DNA of 64,000 bases from Rhizomys pruinosus (GCA_009823505.1 VZQC01005707.1:294376-358375), one strand, 5' to 3'; shown: positions 21,291-33,543, counted from the stretch's first letter. A program made the numbers and translations. The notes: a model not told the origin generated them from the sequence alone.

Positions 21291-22667
21291 CAAGCCTCAA
21301 GACTTCCTTTTCTTCCCAGTAGACCCACTTGTTCTTTGAGGCTCAGCTTGGTGTCAGGGAGGTTCACTAGGGACAGAACCCCAGAGGAAGGAGTACGACA
21401 GGGTTTGCCTATTTGATATTGCCAGACTTCTTTTCTAGCTAGAGAATTACACAGGCAAATGGGAACTGCTAGATGGTCCACTCCAGGGCATTTAACATAA
21501 TATGTGGGAAATCAGTTTGGTTTGCAGATAGCCTGGCAGTAGATGGTAGATGAGCAGTGAGCGTCCAAAACAGGACAGAAGAGCAGGCATTAGAACTCAG
21601 AGCTGGCTCCCTGGAGCCAGGGGACACAGAAGCAGACAGAACAGAGCTGGTCTGACTTGTAGGAAGCATGCATTTTGGCAAATAGGACAAATGTTAAGTA
21701 TAGATAATTTCCTTTCATACTTACCAAAATCCCTTGGTTATTATTTTTCCAAATAAAATTCAGTTTTAAACATGCCCCCAAATTTCTTAGAGATGATCAA
21801 ATAATCAGTTTTAGAGACAACTTCAAAGGCCCATGCTCCTTGTAGGCACAATTTCTATATAGAGAAACCAGGGATCAGGGCTGAAGTCAATGACCAGCAC
21901 TTGGAAAACTACCATGAGGGGTTAAATGGGAAGGGAATCATGGGAGAAGCAGATTTCTGTTTTGTGTGATTATTGTACCTTTCAGGTCAGACCGAATGCC
22001 AAGAGCTTTATATCTGCTGATTTTTTTTAAACCCAGTGCCTGTGCTAGGCCATCTCTCCAGCCCGTGTAGTTGGAATTCACCAGGCTGTCTTTCAGATGC
22101 AAAGGCAAATGTGAAGACAAGTAATTTGCCTAGAATCATTTCACTATGGTTCGGAAAAACCTTCCCGGCCAGATCTGTCTAGCTGAACAATCCATGTTCT
22201 TTTTGGTGGAGCAGACTGTCCTCTGTGCCCATTTGTCTAATACCATAGAAAGCAAACACGACCCACAGCAGAGGTCCAACACTCCCCAGCTCTGTTCTTC
22301 ACTGCTCTCTAGCCTCAGGACTCTGTTCTCTGAAGCCACAGAAACATCACAGGATGGGAGATCATATTCAGAGCAACTCCGTGTCATGCATTTATCTTTT
22401 CTTTATTCATTCTTCACAAACTTGATCTGTTTTGTAGCTGTTTCAACTTCGACCTGAGATACAGGCTTCTTAGGCATTTGCCACCTTACCATTCAATTCT
22501 CCTACCACCCAAGACCATCTTCCCATAGGCTAAGAAAAATGAGAAACTTTTTTCATTATTTTGTGCTTGACTTCAATGAGAATTTCTACTGAATTCCAAA
22601 GTTTCTGTATTAAAGATGTTCAAGGCGAGGTTTGTATACCCTAAAATAAAAATCAGTGGTTTAGGGG
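21291..22667. other. Unique sequence, no gene recognised
   Basis: No supported gene. A short ggccatctctccagcccg motif at about 22048-22065 is an isolated SINE-head relic within otherwise unique sequence. Confidence 0.5.
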
Positions 22668-23021
22668 TGTTATGGTTTAAATATACTATGTCGTCTGCAT
22701 GCGCATGTGCCTGAACAGATGGTGACAACTGCTTTGGCAAGTTTTGGAACCTTTAGGAGGTGTGTCTTAGATGGAAGAAGTGGGTGGTAGGAGTTGCTTC
22801 TGTTTGAGCTCTCTCTGCTTCCTACTCTATGGAGAGGTAACAAGTCCTGCTGGGAACTCCCACCACCAGAAACACGGGCAGAGCCTCCCTCATCTATCAT
22901 CTTTCCCCTTCCCCATGATGGATGATGCCCTTCAAACTGTGAGCTCAAACAGACCTTCCCTCCATCAAGTTGCTTCCATCAGATAATTGGTCGCAGCGAT
23001 GAGAAAAGTTACCAATACCAG
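22668..23021 (+). mobile_element. ORR1-like MaLR solo LTR
   Basis: It begins tgttatggtttaaata, has ggaacctttaggaggtgtg and ctctctctgcttcctac, and ends with gagaaaagttaccaatacca, as expected for a MaLR LTR in plus orientation. No internal region flanks it, so it is a solo LTR. Confidence 0.82.
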
Positions 23022-23139
23022 AGGCAGAAAAGGAAGCTCAACACCATTTAAACCTATCATGTTTAAATCTTTTATTTAACATTCCTCCTTCTTTTTTCCT
23101 TTAAGAAGAAAACATTTCCACTAAGGAATCTGGTTCTCT

Positions 23140-25275
23140 TTCAATTATCTATTTTTATTGGATGTCTGTGCATTTCATACAATACATCTTAATCATATTT
23201 AGACCTCTTCCTCTCTCTGCACCCCATAGTGCCCCCACTGCATTTCATGTATTCTGTCATATATGCTAAGGTTTATTGAATTGTTTGTGTATCCAAATGT
23301 CCCTCACTGTGAGTTCATTCACTAGAGCCTGGTCAACATCACTTCCTTAAAGAAGACCAACTCTCCATCACCCAGCACTGATCAGTGAGTGGCCAATAGT
23401 AGTTCCTTGGTTAAGGTTGGGGCCTTTTTGGCTATTTCCCCAGTTCTTTTTCAAAGTTAATTTTTTTCTTACTTGTTGTGTATGAATGCATTGCCTGCAT
23501 GTATGTAAGTGTGCCCATGTCCTGCAAAGCCTGCAGAAGCCAGAAGAGGGTGTAGCATATCCTGGAACTAGAGGTATAGATGGTTGTTAGCTGCCATTTG
23601 GGAATTGAACCCAGGTCCTCTGGAAGAGCAGGCAGTGCTCTTAACTGTTGAGTGATCTCTCCAGTTTCCTATTTCCCCAGTTCTGTGTGCTATGTATAGT
23701 TCTGTGTCTGGTTTGAGTTTGTATGAGCCTTGTAGGTGCTGTCTATTGGTCCAGGTTCATATGAGCAAGTTCCAAGAAGGTTGGAAAATTCTGTTTCCTT
23801 GTGGTCACCCACCACTCCTGGTTCTTAAAATATTTCTGCCCCCTCTTCTGAAATGGTCCCTGAGCACTGGGTGGGTGAGGTTTAATACAGGAATCTTGTC
23901 CAGGGACACAAACTCTGCAGCCTCTTATTCTCTACATTTTGGCCAGTTGTGCCTTTCTGAGTTAATTGCCCCCATTGCATGAGGAAGATTTACTGGAGAG
24001 TTAAGAGATCCATTAATATTCTCTCTGCCCCTTTATACTATGTGCCATGAGTCTTAGGTATGGAGGTTCCATTGTAGATGTGTCACTTAGGGCTAGGCAT
24101 CTCACCGATGCTTATCTCTGTGTTTGACCAGTTGTGGGACTCTGTAATAGATTCCTTCTGTTGCAAAAAGAAGATTCTTTGATGAGTAGTGACAGGTATA
24201 GGTGTCTGTAAATATAAGGATACATATTTAGCATAAGATAAGAAATTATGTTTGCCTAAGAAGGTGATAGGCATAGGTTTTTCCCTGGCATCTATGACCT
24301 CTTCAGCTCTGAGTATTTACAATGCCATACATGAGTTCCCTCCCACTGAGAGGGCTTTAAGTCCAAAGTGATAGCTGTCAATTACCCCCAAGATAAAAGA
24401 TCCACTACTGCACTGAGAGAAATAGTTTGCTCTGCTGGTCACTGTGGTTATTAGGCGTTACAGCTGGGGTTGGACCATTGATTGACTTTTCTGCCTAAGC
24501 ATGCATTATATCTTCTGAAACTATGAAAGCTGGTCTTCAGGGAAGAGCCTTCAGTTCCAGCTCCATTGCTCCAAGTCCTGTATCTGATGTAGCAATTGGG
24601 TCTTACCTTCAAGTTCTGGGAGGTAATCAAGGACTGTGACAATACCCTCTGTTTTTCTGGGAATGTCTTGGACTACCCTGACCAACAACTTGAAGGGAGG
24701 TTTCTCCTGTTTAGCATTGTGTTTCTTGTTATGTAGCCTTCAGGTATAATCATGCATTCGTATTCTGATATTATATATATTTTTCAGTAGGCTTTTGAAC
24801 GCATACATTTCCCTCTGGGTTTTCACAGCACCTAAGTCTTGTTTATCTCTCTCCTCTCTTTCTCTGTCTAAGCACCCCTCCCTCCTTACTTAAATCACCC
24901 CCATTTTCCCCCTTGGCACTACCTGTCTCCGATTAGCCCCCTGTCTTGAGCTCCTTCTTCCCCTCCCATAGTTTCTTATGTATCCTTCCCTCCTCCCTGC
25001 CCAGTTAAGTACCCCTATTTCCCCAATTTTGCTTTTGATAACACCTGTCTCCTGCTATCCTCCCACCCTCTTGGGCTCTTTCTTTCCCTTTCCTCCATGG
25101 TTTCCTTCCATTTTTTCCGGCTCCGGTGGTTATTCAGGATATATACTCACATATAAGGATTTAGAGCTAAGACTCACAAATGAGAGAGAACCTATGTCCT
25201 TTGTTTTTCTGAGTCTGTGTTACTTCACTTAGCATAACAATTTCTAGTTCCAGAAATTTGTATTGCCCGAAACTT
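23140..25275 (-). mobile_element. Older L1 (long 3' UTR type), 5'-truncated
   Basis: Reversed L1 3' UTR. Diagnostic pieces are ctgttgcaaaaagaagattc, cagcctcttattctctacat and a pyrimidine-rich tract at 24870-25110, which is a polypurine tract in L1 orientation. These are followed by the reversed end of ORF2 (ctttgtttttctgagtctgt). A homologous 3' UTR recurs at 34141-34990. A B3-like SINE interrupts it at 23448. It ends shortly after entering ORF2. Confidence 0.8.
23448..23668 (-). mobile_element. B3-like SINE nested in L1 3' UTR
   Basis: Reversed short-form copy with gaagccagaagagggtgtag and gaattgaacccaggtcctct. A perfect 16-bp duplication, ctatttccccagttct, lies at 23432-23447 and 23669-23684. 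Confidence 0.94.
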
Positions 25276-25626
25276 AAAAAAAAAGTATGTTCTACAGGTT
25301 AATTCTAAAACATATTTAGAGATTCACATTTTGACAGTAGGTTGTATGCAGGTAAAGAAAAAAAAATTTACTTTAGATTCCTGCATTACATAGCAAGGTG
25401 GTGAGTAAAATCAGGTATTATATTTACTAAAAAAGAAAGAAAAAGTGAATTATTCAGTTTGCCTTATAAATAGAGATTTGGTGCTAGAATCCACAACTGA
25501 GGGACACAATATGTCATTTGTTTTTCTGGGACTGTGTTACTTAGCATAATGGCTTCTAGTTCCATCTATTTTCCTGCAAAGTTCACGATGTCATCTTTCT
25601 TTACTGCTGCATAGAAGTTCATTGTG

Positions 25627-25882
25627 GTGCTGGAGAGATGGCCTAGCGGTTAAGAGCACCGACTGCTCTTACAGAGGACCCGGGTTCGATCCCCAGCACC
25701 CACATGGCGGCCGAGAACCGTCTGTAACTCCAATTTCAGGAGAACTCCAGTTCCAGGGGAATCTGAGACCCTCTTCTGACCTCCGTGGCATTGCACGACA
25801 CGGGTGCACAAACCTACATGCATATAGTACACTCATACACATACATAAATAAATAAAATTAATAAAAAAAAATTAAAAAAAA
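25627..25882 (+). mobile_element. Young B3-like SINE, long form, in L1
   Basis: Complete plus-strand copy with box A tggcctagcgg, box B ggttcgatccc and the 17-bp duplication. A perfect 14-bp duplication, agaagttcattgtg, lies at 25613-25626 and 25883-25896. L1 sequence is continuous across it once removed. Confidence 0.97.
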
Positions 25883-26777
25883 AGAAGTTCATTGTGTAGA
25901 TGTACCACATTTCCTTTATCCAGTTGTTGGTTGAGGGGCACTTGGGTTGCTCCCAGCTCTTCACTATTGTGAAGAGAACTGCAATAAACATAGATGTGCA
26001 TGTATCTCTGTGATAGGATGAGTCTTGTGGTATATATCCAGGAGTGGTATGACTGCATCTGGTGGTAGGCTCATTTTGAGGCTTTTAAGGGTTCTCCACA
26101 CTACTTTCCATAGTGGTTGTATGAGTTTACATTCCTACTAGGAGTGGATGAGTGTTTCCCTTTTCCCACAACCTCTACAGCATTTGGTATCTTTTCTTGA
26201 TCCTAGCTGGTCTTACTGGAGTAAGATGAAATCTTAACGTGGTTTTAATTTGCATTTCCTTTATTATTAGTGATGTTGAACCCTTTTAAAGATGTTTCTC
26301 AGCCATCTTTACTTCTTCATTTGTGAAGTCTCTGTTCAGCACTTTACTCCATTTTTTGAGTGAGGCATTTGTTTTCTTGCTTCTTTGTTTTTTGAGTAGT
26401 TTATATATTCTGAATACTCTGTCAGTTGTATCAGTGATGAAGGTTTCCTCCCACTCTGGGTTTTTTTCTCTTCACTTCATTTATTCTTTTGTTGTACAGA
26501 AGCTTTTGAGTTTAATAAAGTCCCACTTGTCAGTTGTTGACCTTATTTCCTGTGGAGCTGCTATCTGATTTAGAAAGTCTTTTCCTGTGTTTATGTCTTG
26601 TAGGTTGCTGCTAACTTTTTCTTCTATCACCTTCAGAGTTTTGGGTTTCACTTTAAGGTCTTTGATCCATTTGGAGTTGATTTTTGTACAGGGTAAGAGG
26701 TAGGAGTTTAATTTTATTCTTCTACAAATGGTGATCCAGTTTTGCCAGCACCATTTGCTGAAGATGCTGTCTTTCCT

Positions 26778-28077
26778 TCATTGAGTCTTTTTGGCCCCTT
26801 TGTCAAATATGAGGTGACTGAAATTGTATGAGCTCAAGTCTGGATCTTCAATTGTGTTCCATTGGTCAGTGGATCTGTTTTTGTGCCAGTACCAGGCTAT
26901 TTTCATGACTATAGCCCTGTAATATAGTTTGAAGTCTGGCATAGTGATTGCACTTGTATTGTACTTTTCACTCAGGGTTGTGTTGGCTATCCAAGGGTCT
27001 TTTGTTTTTTTCATATGAATTTAAGGATGTAAAATCCCCCATGAATTTACATGGGGATTTTAATTGGGATTGCATTGAATCTGTATATTAATTTGGGTAG
27101 GATGGACATTTTTCCTATATTAATTTTTCTAATTCATGAGCATGAGAGATCTTTCCATCTTCTGGTGTCTTCTTCAATCTCCTTATTCAGGGGTTTAAAA
27201 TTTTTGTTGTAGAGATCTTTGGTGTCTTTGGTTAGGTTTGTCCCTAGGAATTTTATTATTTTTGAGGCTATTGTGAGTGGGAAGGTCTCCTTGTATTCCT
27301 TCTTTAGTTGCTTATTGTTGGTGTAAAGAACGGCTACTGATATTTCTAGGTTAATTTTGTATCCCAACACTTTACTGAAGCTCTTAATCATTTCTAGGAG
27401 TTTTCTGGTGGAGTTTTTAGGACCCTTAGGTAAACTATCATATCATTTGCAAAATGGGATAGTTTGACCTCTTCTTTTCCAATTAGTTCTCCTTTAATTT
27501 CCCTTTCTTGTCTTATTGTTCCAGCAAATGTCTCAAGCACTACATTGAAATGGGAGCAGCCTTGCCAGGTTCCACACTTTAAGGGGAATGCTTCTAATTT
27601 TTCCCCATTTAGGGTGATGTTGGCTGTGGGTTTGTTGTATATGGCTTTGATTATGTTGAGGCATGTTCCCTCCAGTCCATTTCCCTCTAGGACTTTAAAC
27701 ATGAAGGCATGTTGGATTTTGTCAAAGGATTTTTCTGTGTCAATAGAGATGACCATGTGGTTTTTGTCTTTTAATCCGTTTATATGCTTTATGATATTTA
27801 TTGATTTACATATATGGAACCATCCCTGCACTTCTAGTATGAATCCAACTTGGTCATGATGGATGATCTTTTTGATGTGTGTTTGTATGCATTTTACAAG
27901 TATTTTGTTGAGAAATTTTGCATTCATGTTCATTAATGAAATGGGTCTATAGTTTTCTGTTTTGGTTGTATCTTTGCCTTGTTTTGGTATTAGAGTGATG
28001 CTGGCTTCATAGAAGGAATTTGGGAGATTTCCCTCTGTTTGTATCCTTCTGAACAGTTTGAGTAGTAATGGTTGCAA
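26778..28077 (-). pseudogene. L1 ORF2 reverse transcriptase remnant
   Basis: Reading 28077 down to 27394 gives an RT domain: IPKQGKD, YRPISLM, motif A-like [12 protein letters not shown], motif B region GTWQGC and motif C-like FANDMIVYL. In active L1s motif C is FADD, so the first catalytic aspartate is replaced by Asn. A stop and frameshift follow at about 27394. The thumb/C-terminal region resumes in other frames at 27391-27134 and 27014-26778 (for example [12 protein letters not shown]). It is a dead fragment and not a host gene. Confidence 0.88.
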
Positions 28078-28198
28078 GACCTCTTTAAATGTTTTATAGA
28101 ATTCTGCTGTGAAACCATCTTGGCCTGGGCTTTTTTTTAGTTGGGAGGGTTTTTTTTTTTTTTATAATTACATCTTCAATTTCCTCAAATATTATGGG

Positions 28199-28965
28199 TC
28201 AGTTTAAGCTGCCAATATCTTCTTGGTTAAGCTTTGTTGATTCCCAGGATTTAAGATATTCATCCATTTCTCTTAGGTTTTCAAATTTAGTAGAATATAG
28301 GTTTTTGAAGTATTCTGGTATGATTGTCTGGATCTTTTCTTTGTCTGTTGTGATATTTCCCCTTTCATCATGAATGCTATTCATCTGGAATTGCTCTTTC
28401 TTTCTTTTGTTTAACTGAGCTAGAGGTCTGTCTATTTTTTTGATTTTTTTAAAATTTATTTCTATATGTGTATGAATGTACTGTCTGCATGCAAGTTTGT
28501 GCACCCATGTCATGCAATGCCGTGGAGGTCAGAAGAGGGTGTCAGACTCCCCTGGAACTGGAGTTCTCCTGGAATTGGAGTTTCAGATGGTATTTGGCCA
28601 CCATGTGGGTGCTGGGGATTGAACCCGGGTCCTCTGTAAGAGCGGTCGGCGTTCTTAACTGCTAGGACATCTCTCCAGCCCCCAGGTCTATTTTGTTTAT
28701 CTTTTCAAAGAACCAGCTTTTGGATTCATTGATTCTTTGTATTGTTTTCTTTGTTTCTATTTCATTGATTTCTGCTCTGATTTTTGTTATTTCTTCCTGT
28801 CTGTTGGGTTTAGGGTTCATTTGTTGTTGTCTCTCAAGTGTTTTTAGCCACAGTATTAGATTGTTTATTTGTTCCCTTCTGTTTTTTTTTTTTTTTTTTT
28901 TGATGTGGCACTTAGGGTTATAAATTTCCCTTTCAAGACTGCTTTTAAAGTATCCCACAGGTTTT
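28199..28965 (-). pseudogene. L1 ORF2 segment upstream of the RT core
   Basis: Frames on either side of a SINE read [11 protein letters not shown] (right of it) and RPLAQLNKRKKEQ plus YFKNLYS (left of it). These are the ORF2 segment between endonuclease and RT. The SINE at 28443-28683 cuts between them, and a T homopolymer near 28883 marks further decay. Confidence 0.82.
28443..28683 (-). mobile_element. B3-like SINE, long form, in L1 ORF2
   Basis: Reversed copy with the 17-bp duplication and box B complement with one change. The flanking aggtctgtctatttt (left) and aggtctatttt (right) are an imperfect target-site duplication from L1. Confidence 0.92.
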
Positions 28966-29160
28966 GTTGGGAGTAGGAGCTTGTAGCCTCTGGGTGTTGT
29001 GTCAGATCTGCTGGGAGCTGATCTGGGTTTGCTGGGAGCCAGCCCCATGCTTGCTGCTGGGTTGCTCATGCTGGACAGCTGACTCTGCCCTCCTGGCGCT
29101 TGTTGGTAGGTCACTCCCCAAATTTTCATTTTTACTTAAAAATTTTGATATATTTGTTTG
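28966..29160. other. Unique sequence at the 5' break of the L1
   Basis: A short stretch with several tgctggga repeats (ctgctgggagctgatc, tgctgggagccagcc, tgctgctgggttgctc). It might be an old tandem motif or non-L1 flank; I cannot assign it. Confidence 0.4.
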
Positions 29161-29163
29161 AAT

Positions 29164-29194
<31 letters not shown>

Positions 29195-29340
29195 GTCTTT
29201 TTGAGACAGGGTCTCCCTGTAGCCCCAGCTGGCCTGGAACTCACTATATAGACCAAGCTGACATTGAACTCACAAAGATATTCCTGCCTCTGCGTTTTGA
29301 ATGCTGGGATTATAGGCATGCACAACCATACCTGGCAATT
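29161..29340 (-). mobile_element. B1 SINE with TTTA-repeat tail
   Basis: Reversed B1: a (TTTA)n tail at 29163-29194, ttttgagacagggtctccct, agctggcctggaactcacta, aatgctgggattataggcat, catacctggc. Confidence 0.92.
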
Positions 29341-29344
29341 TAAT

Positions 29345-29537
29345 TATTTGTTAATTTTATAAGTGTTTTGCTTGCATGTATGTAAGTGTACCATGTGGAG
29401 ATCGGAAGATGGCTTTGGTTTCCCTGAAACTGGAGTTACGGATGGTTGTTAGCTGCCATGTGCATGCTGGGAACTGAACTCAGGTCCTCTGGAAGAGTAG
29501 CCAGTGCTCTTAACTGATGAGCCATCTCTCTAGCCCT
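29345..29537 (-). mobile_element. Older B3-like SINE
   Basis: Reversed copy: cttgcatgtatgtaagtgta, gaaactggagttacggatgg, gaactcaggtcctctggaag, gatgagccatctctctagcc. It is directly adjacent to the B1. Confidence 0.88.
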
Positions 29538-32300
29538 TTAAGTGACTTTTTAATAACTCCTTATCTCCATGCCCTGTGGCATGGTCTTCATCTCAGAGAA
29601 CTTTTATTATCATATCTTCTTGGAGAAGAGGATGTTTGGGAGGTATACAGAGATGAATGCAATGGATATAATCCCAGAGTCCAATTCTTCATGAAAAGAC
29701 CTGAACATTTATTTATCAGCACCAAATGAAAAGTTTTCCTGTCTCTTAATAGTTTCTGATGGCTGATATTTCTTTGATGTAGCATCTTACTGATATGCAG
29801 TTGTGGTTTTGAGGCACCTGTCTTTATGTAAGTTCTCCAGGCACACAAATATTCACAAGACAATCATGCCTGTGAGTTGGGGAGGAGATGAGCTGAAAAA
29901 AAAGGCCAGAGATGACAAAGCCACATTTTACACAGGTGTACTTGTTTCCCCGAGTCCCTATAACCTAATATAAGCTCTCCTCAAGAAGGCAATTTGTAAA
30001 GTAAAAAAGAGTAAAGTAATTTCTCTGTGGTGATTGTGAGGATTGATGCTGTACCAGAGGCATTTTCCTGGGGGCAGGGGGCATCCATGTTGTGCAGCTA
30101 TGCATGCAACATCCCACAGCCCAGCCCCACCTCTGCCAGTTAACCCGATTCCTGGTTGCTAGGCAAAGCAAGGAAAAGAACTCTCTGATCTCAGACTAGA
30201 CCAGAATTTATTGAGATTGCCTACAAAGTAATGGCTGGGAAGCATACACTCACTCAAGCCGTGGACGCTGGGTGGTGGGCCTTTTACACATCTCCACCCC
30301 CCAAAGTCCCAGAATTCCCAAGTCCTGTGCACCTTCAGTGGGAATGCCAGCATCGCAGAAGTCAGCACCATGGGAAACGTGCTGCGCGGCTGGGTTTTGA
30401 TATCGGCCCCTCCCACTAAGTACGTACTCAGCTTCTCCAGGTGATAAGCCCATTTCACAGAAGAAATAATTTGTCCTCCCACAGAGGCTGTTGTTGTTCC
30501 ACCTCGCGCCCCCGCCCCCCCAGCAAACCCTGCCTCACCAGCCATATGCAAGAAACAGCTAGAGCCCACTGGTTTTGAACACGCTCTTAGCCTCTTTCCA
30601 TCTTGCTAAAATTTCACAGAAACCCCGCCTAAGTTTCTCTCACCACTCAGGCATAGCCTTCCTGATCCCCTTGCAAGTTCTTCCTTCTCGTTAGCCCTCC
30701 TCTCCACCCTTGAAGTTCATTTCTACAGGATCTAAACACATCCTTACTTGCTAATATGGTATGTTATTTCTAAGACTTGTATTTTATAACATACATCATA
30801 AAATTCAATCCTAGGGCCCAGGTGGTTTAGGGAACGTTTCAGATGTTCTACTTATTTGGAATCAGGGGGGTTAGCCCTAAAAAATAATTGCTTTCCATGT
30901 TGGCTAAGTCTCTGAGGTACAGTTGGATCATAGCATAAAAGACTCTTAAGTGATTACGGCCAGTGTCATTGGATTAAATCATCTCCCTTCCCAGGTGATG
31001 AGTCTATGGGATTGGGGCTGTTCCCAAACCCAGAGAACTTTAGACTTCAAACTTAGGCACCTGGGGAATTAACTGTAGCCACCTGCTTTCTTGGAAACTA
31101 AATAGGAAAAATTATCTATCAATGTGTTTCCTTGGTACTAGCCCCCACTGACTCTAAATACAGCACTGAGTTGAAAATATGTTCCCAAATGATGTCAGAG
31201 TTGGAAGAAAACACATCCTGAGTATAACTCATAGCCAATTGTCAGTTCTTGATTCTTCTGAGAAAGTCTCTGTCTCACGTCTTTTCTAGGAAACATTTCT
31301 TCTAGTCATGGATCAACGTCCACAAAATCAGCACGAACTGGCCGAACTCTTCAGTTCACAATGGCTTTGTGATTGGCTGTAAAGACCTCTGCAGGTCACT
31401 TTCCTCTTTCTTGATTTTACCCATATATGAGTGAAGGCAGAAAGTCATGGACTCTTCACATTCTGATGGGGAGAGGATGCTGTTTCAGAGAACCAGTGAT
31501 TCTCAGAGAACCACTCTCGCCAACCAGCTGGCCCAAAGTTCCTTTGATCCTCCCATACAGGTATCATGAATAGGAAAGAGAAGCTCTTCTAGTGCTGGTC
31601 AGTGGCAGCTTTTCTCTCCCTTAGTGTTTGGCAGCAGCAAACAGTGCAGTCAGACAGGCAGAAGCAGCAGCAAGCAGTACGCTAGCATTACAGTCTTCAG
31701 GCAGGCCTCAGGAGTCAGCTTCTTGGCCCATGTGTGGGGAGTGGTATCTCTCAGCCCATGGTCTAAGCACAACATCACATTGAAGACATGAAGCAGCACT
31801 AGCATGTTGTTTCCCCCAGCTGACTCGGCAGCACGCTTATAACCCAAGAAGGGGTGGAGCTAAGCCTTTGGGAGCCAGGGTGGTCAGTTGTAATCTTTGC
31901 ATAGCTGTTGCAAGGAATCTCCAGCAGGCTCAAGCTGGCTGGTGCTGGCTTCAGGACATTCCTGCTGGCTGGGGGTCTTTTTGTCCTCAAGGCAGCCAGT
32001 GTAGCAAAGAGAGTCCAGTAGCTACTAGTTACCGAATCAAATAGATATATTGCTCTATCCCCAATACGTTTGCTTATTTATAGGAAAATGGACATCAGGG
32101 GCAAAGGCTTAGAGGTATAAATTAAAAAAAAAATTAACACTAACAGTGATTTTTAATAGATTTTAGCAGTGCTGAATACCTACCATGCCCAGGGAGGGAG
32201 GGGTATGCCATTCTCATCGGTCTCAGCACCACCTCTGACCTAGATTCATTGGCAATCTTAGCAGTGTAATGTGGCCCATATCATCTTTATCTGACAAGAA
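29538..32300. other. Unique sequence, about 2.8 kb
   Basis: No young repeats. It includes the open frame at 30159-30569 (listed separately). The stretch at about 31600-32040 is GC-balanced with repeated gctggct motifs and could be an unrecognised old LTR. No supported gene. Confidence 0.45.
30159..30569 (-). other. 136-codon open frame, unassigned
   Basis: A minus-strand frame opening with a Gly/Ala-rich stretch near MAGEAGFAGGAGARGG. It continues through a weakly hydrophobic TFPMVLTSAMLAFPL segment. On that strand aataaattctgg follows near the end. I recognise no family. It could be chance or a decayed retrocopy; a plus-strand frame overlaps it. Confidence 0.2.
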
Positions 32301-33028
32301 ATAATTTTCTGTGTCAACTTGAATATGTTAAGGAATGTCCAGATAGCTGGTAGAACATTATTTCTGGGTATGTCAGTGAGACTACTTCAGGAGAGATTTG
32401 ATTCAACAGACCAATTAAGAAGGTCCTCCCCAGGGCTAGAGAGATAGCCTAGTGGTTAAGAGCACTGACTGCTCTTGCAGAGGACCCAGGTTTGATCCCC
32501 AGCACCCACATGGTGGCTAAGAACCATCTGTAACTCCAATTCCAGGAGAACTCCAGTTCCAGGGGAATCCAACACCCTCTTCTGACCTCCGTGGCATTGC
32601 ATGACACGGGTGCACAGACCTACATGCAGACAGTACATTCATACACATACAAAAATAAATAAAATTAAAAAAAAGAAGCTCCTCCCCATCAATCTGAGGG
32701 GGCATCATCCAATCTGTTAAGGGCTCAAGAAGCATGAAAAAGGAACGGGTAGGGTGAATGTACTCCTTTTCTCCTCGAGGTGAGTTATACATCTGCTCAT
32801 GAGATGTACACCAGCATTCTCCCAGGACCTCAGGCCTTGGAGTTACACCATCAGCATTTTCAGTTTCTAGGTCTTTGGACAGGCATGAGTTGTGCCATTG
32901 GTTTTTCTTGCTTTCCAGTTTGCACAGGGTCTTCATAAACACATAAGCCAATTCCAAAACAACCTCTCTCTTATATATCTGTATGTGTGTAACTGGTTCT
33001 CTTTCTCTGAAGAACCATGACTAATGTA
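32301..33028 (+). mobile_element. MLT2-like ERVL solo LTR split by a SINE
   Basis: Begins taattttctgtgtcaactt, has gtccagatagctggtagaac, ggcatcatccaatctgttaa and acacataagccaattcc, and ends ggttctctttctctgaagaa plus ccatgactaatgta, as in MLT2-type LTRs. A B3-like SINE occupies 32433-32672. No internal region is seen. Confidence 0.88.
32433..32672 (+). mobile_element. B3-like SINE, long form, in ERVL LTR
   Basis: Plus-strand copy with the 17-bp duplication and an aaaaataaataaaattaaaa tail. A 16-bp duplication with one mismatch, aagaaggtcctcccca versus aagaagctcctcccca, lies at 32417-32432 and 32673-32688. Confidence 0.95.
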
Positions 33029-33163
33029 CTAGATAACTAAAGGGCCTCTGTTGGGTGACTATACTGAATAGCTCTGGTAGGCAATCACAGTATATTCTAT
33101 ATATGAATGATATCCTAGAGTTATGCAACATGGCAGGTATCAAGGATATAGCCCAGATTACTA

Positions 33164-33378
33164 TTTTTTAAAAATATTTTATGTGTATGCACGTATTGTC
33201 TGCATATATGTAAGTACACCCATGTTGTACAATGCCAGTGGAGGATAGAAGAAGGGGTTGTATCCCCTGGAACTGGAGTTACTGACAGTTCTTAGCTGTC
33301 CTATGAATTCTGGAAATCAAACCTAGGTCTTCTGCAAGAGAATCCAGTGCTCTTAACTGCTGAGCCATTTTTCCAGCT
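33164..33378 (-). mobile_element. B3-like SINE, short form
   Basis: Reversed copy with several substitutions (gatagaagaaggggttgta). A perfect 12-bp duplication, cccagattacta, lies at 33152-33163 and 33379-33390. Confidence 0.93.
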
Positions 33379-33543
33379 CCCAGATTACTAATTTTTCATA
33401 GCCCAGTTCTTTGATGAACATGCTAATCTCATTGATTTTTGCCTCCAGGCTCATGACTGGGTTTGGTAGACCATTTTTCTGGGACAGGGAATAGCAGAGC
33501 CTTCCTTTGGCAATTCTTTTTTTTTTCCCCAATATATATTTTA

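Larger units (their letters stand above)
25300..28965 (-). mobile_element. L1 of the short 3' UTR lineage, 5'-truncated, interrupted by two SINEs
   Basis: The reversed ORF2 3' end starts around 25440 (gctagaatccacaactgagg) and ORF2 continues rightwards through the C-terminal region and reverse transcriptase to an N-terminal break at about 28965. There the match to L1 stops and unrelated sequence begins. ORF1, the 5' UTR and the endonuclease part of ORF2 are missing. SINEs at 25627 and 28443 split it. Multiple stops and frameshifts make it inactive. The left border, in A/T-rich sequence, is approximate. Confidence 0.88.

Noticed and set aside
22668..23021. Complete endogenous retrovirus
   Set aside because: Only a solo LTR is present; no gag, pro, pol or env-like sequence flanks this or any other LTR in the window.
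26778..29129. Host reverse transcriptase-like gene
   Set aside because: It is a 5'-truncated L1 ORF2 with stops, frameshifts, a changed motif C and two SINE insertions.
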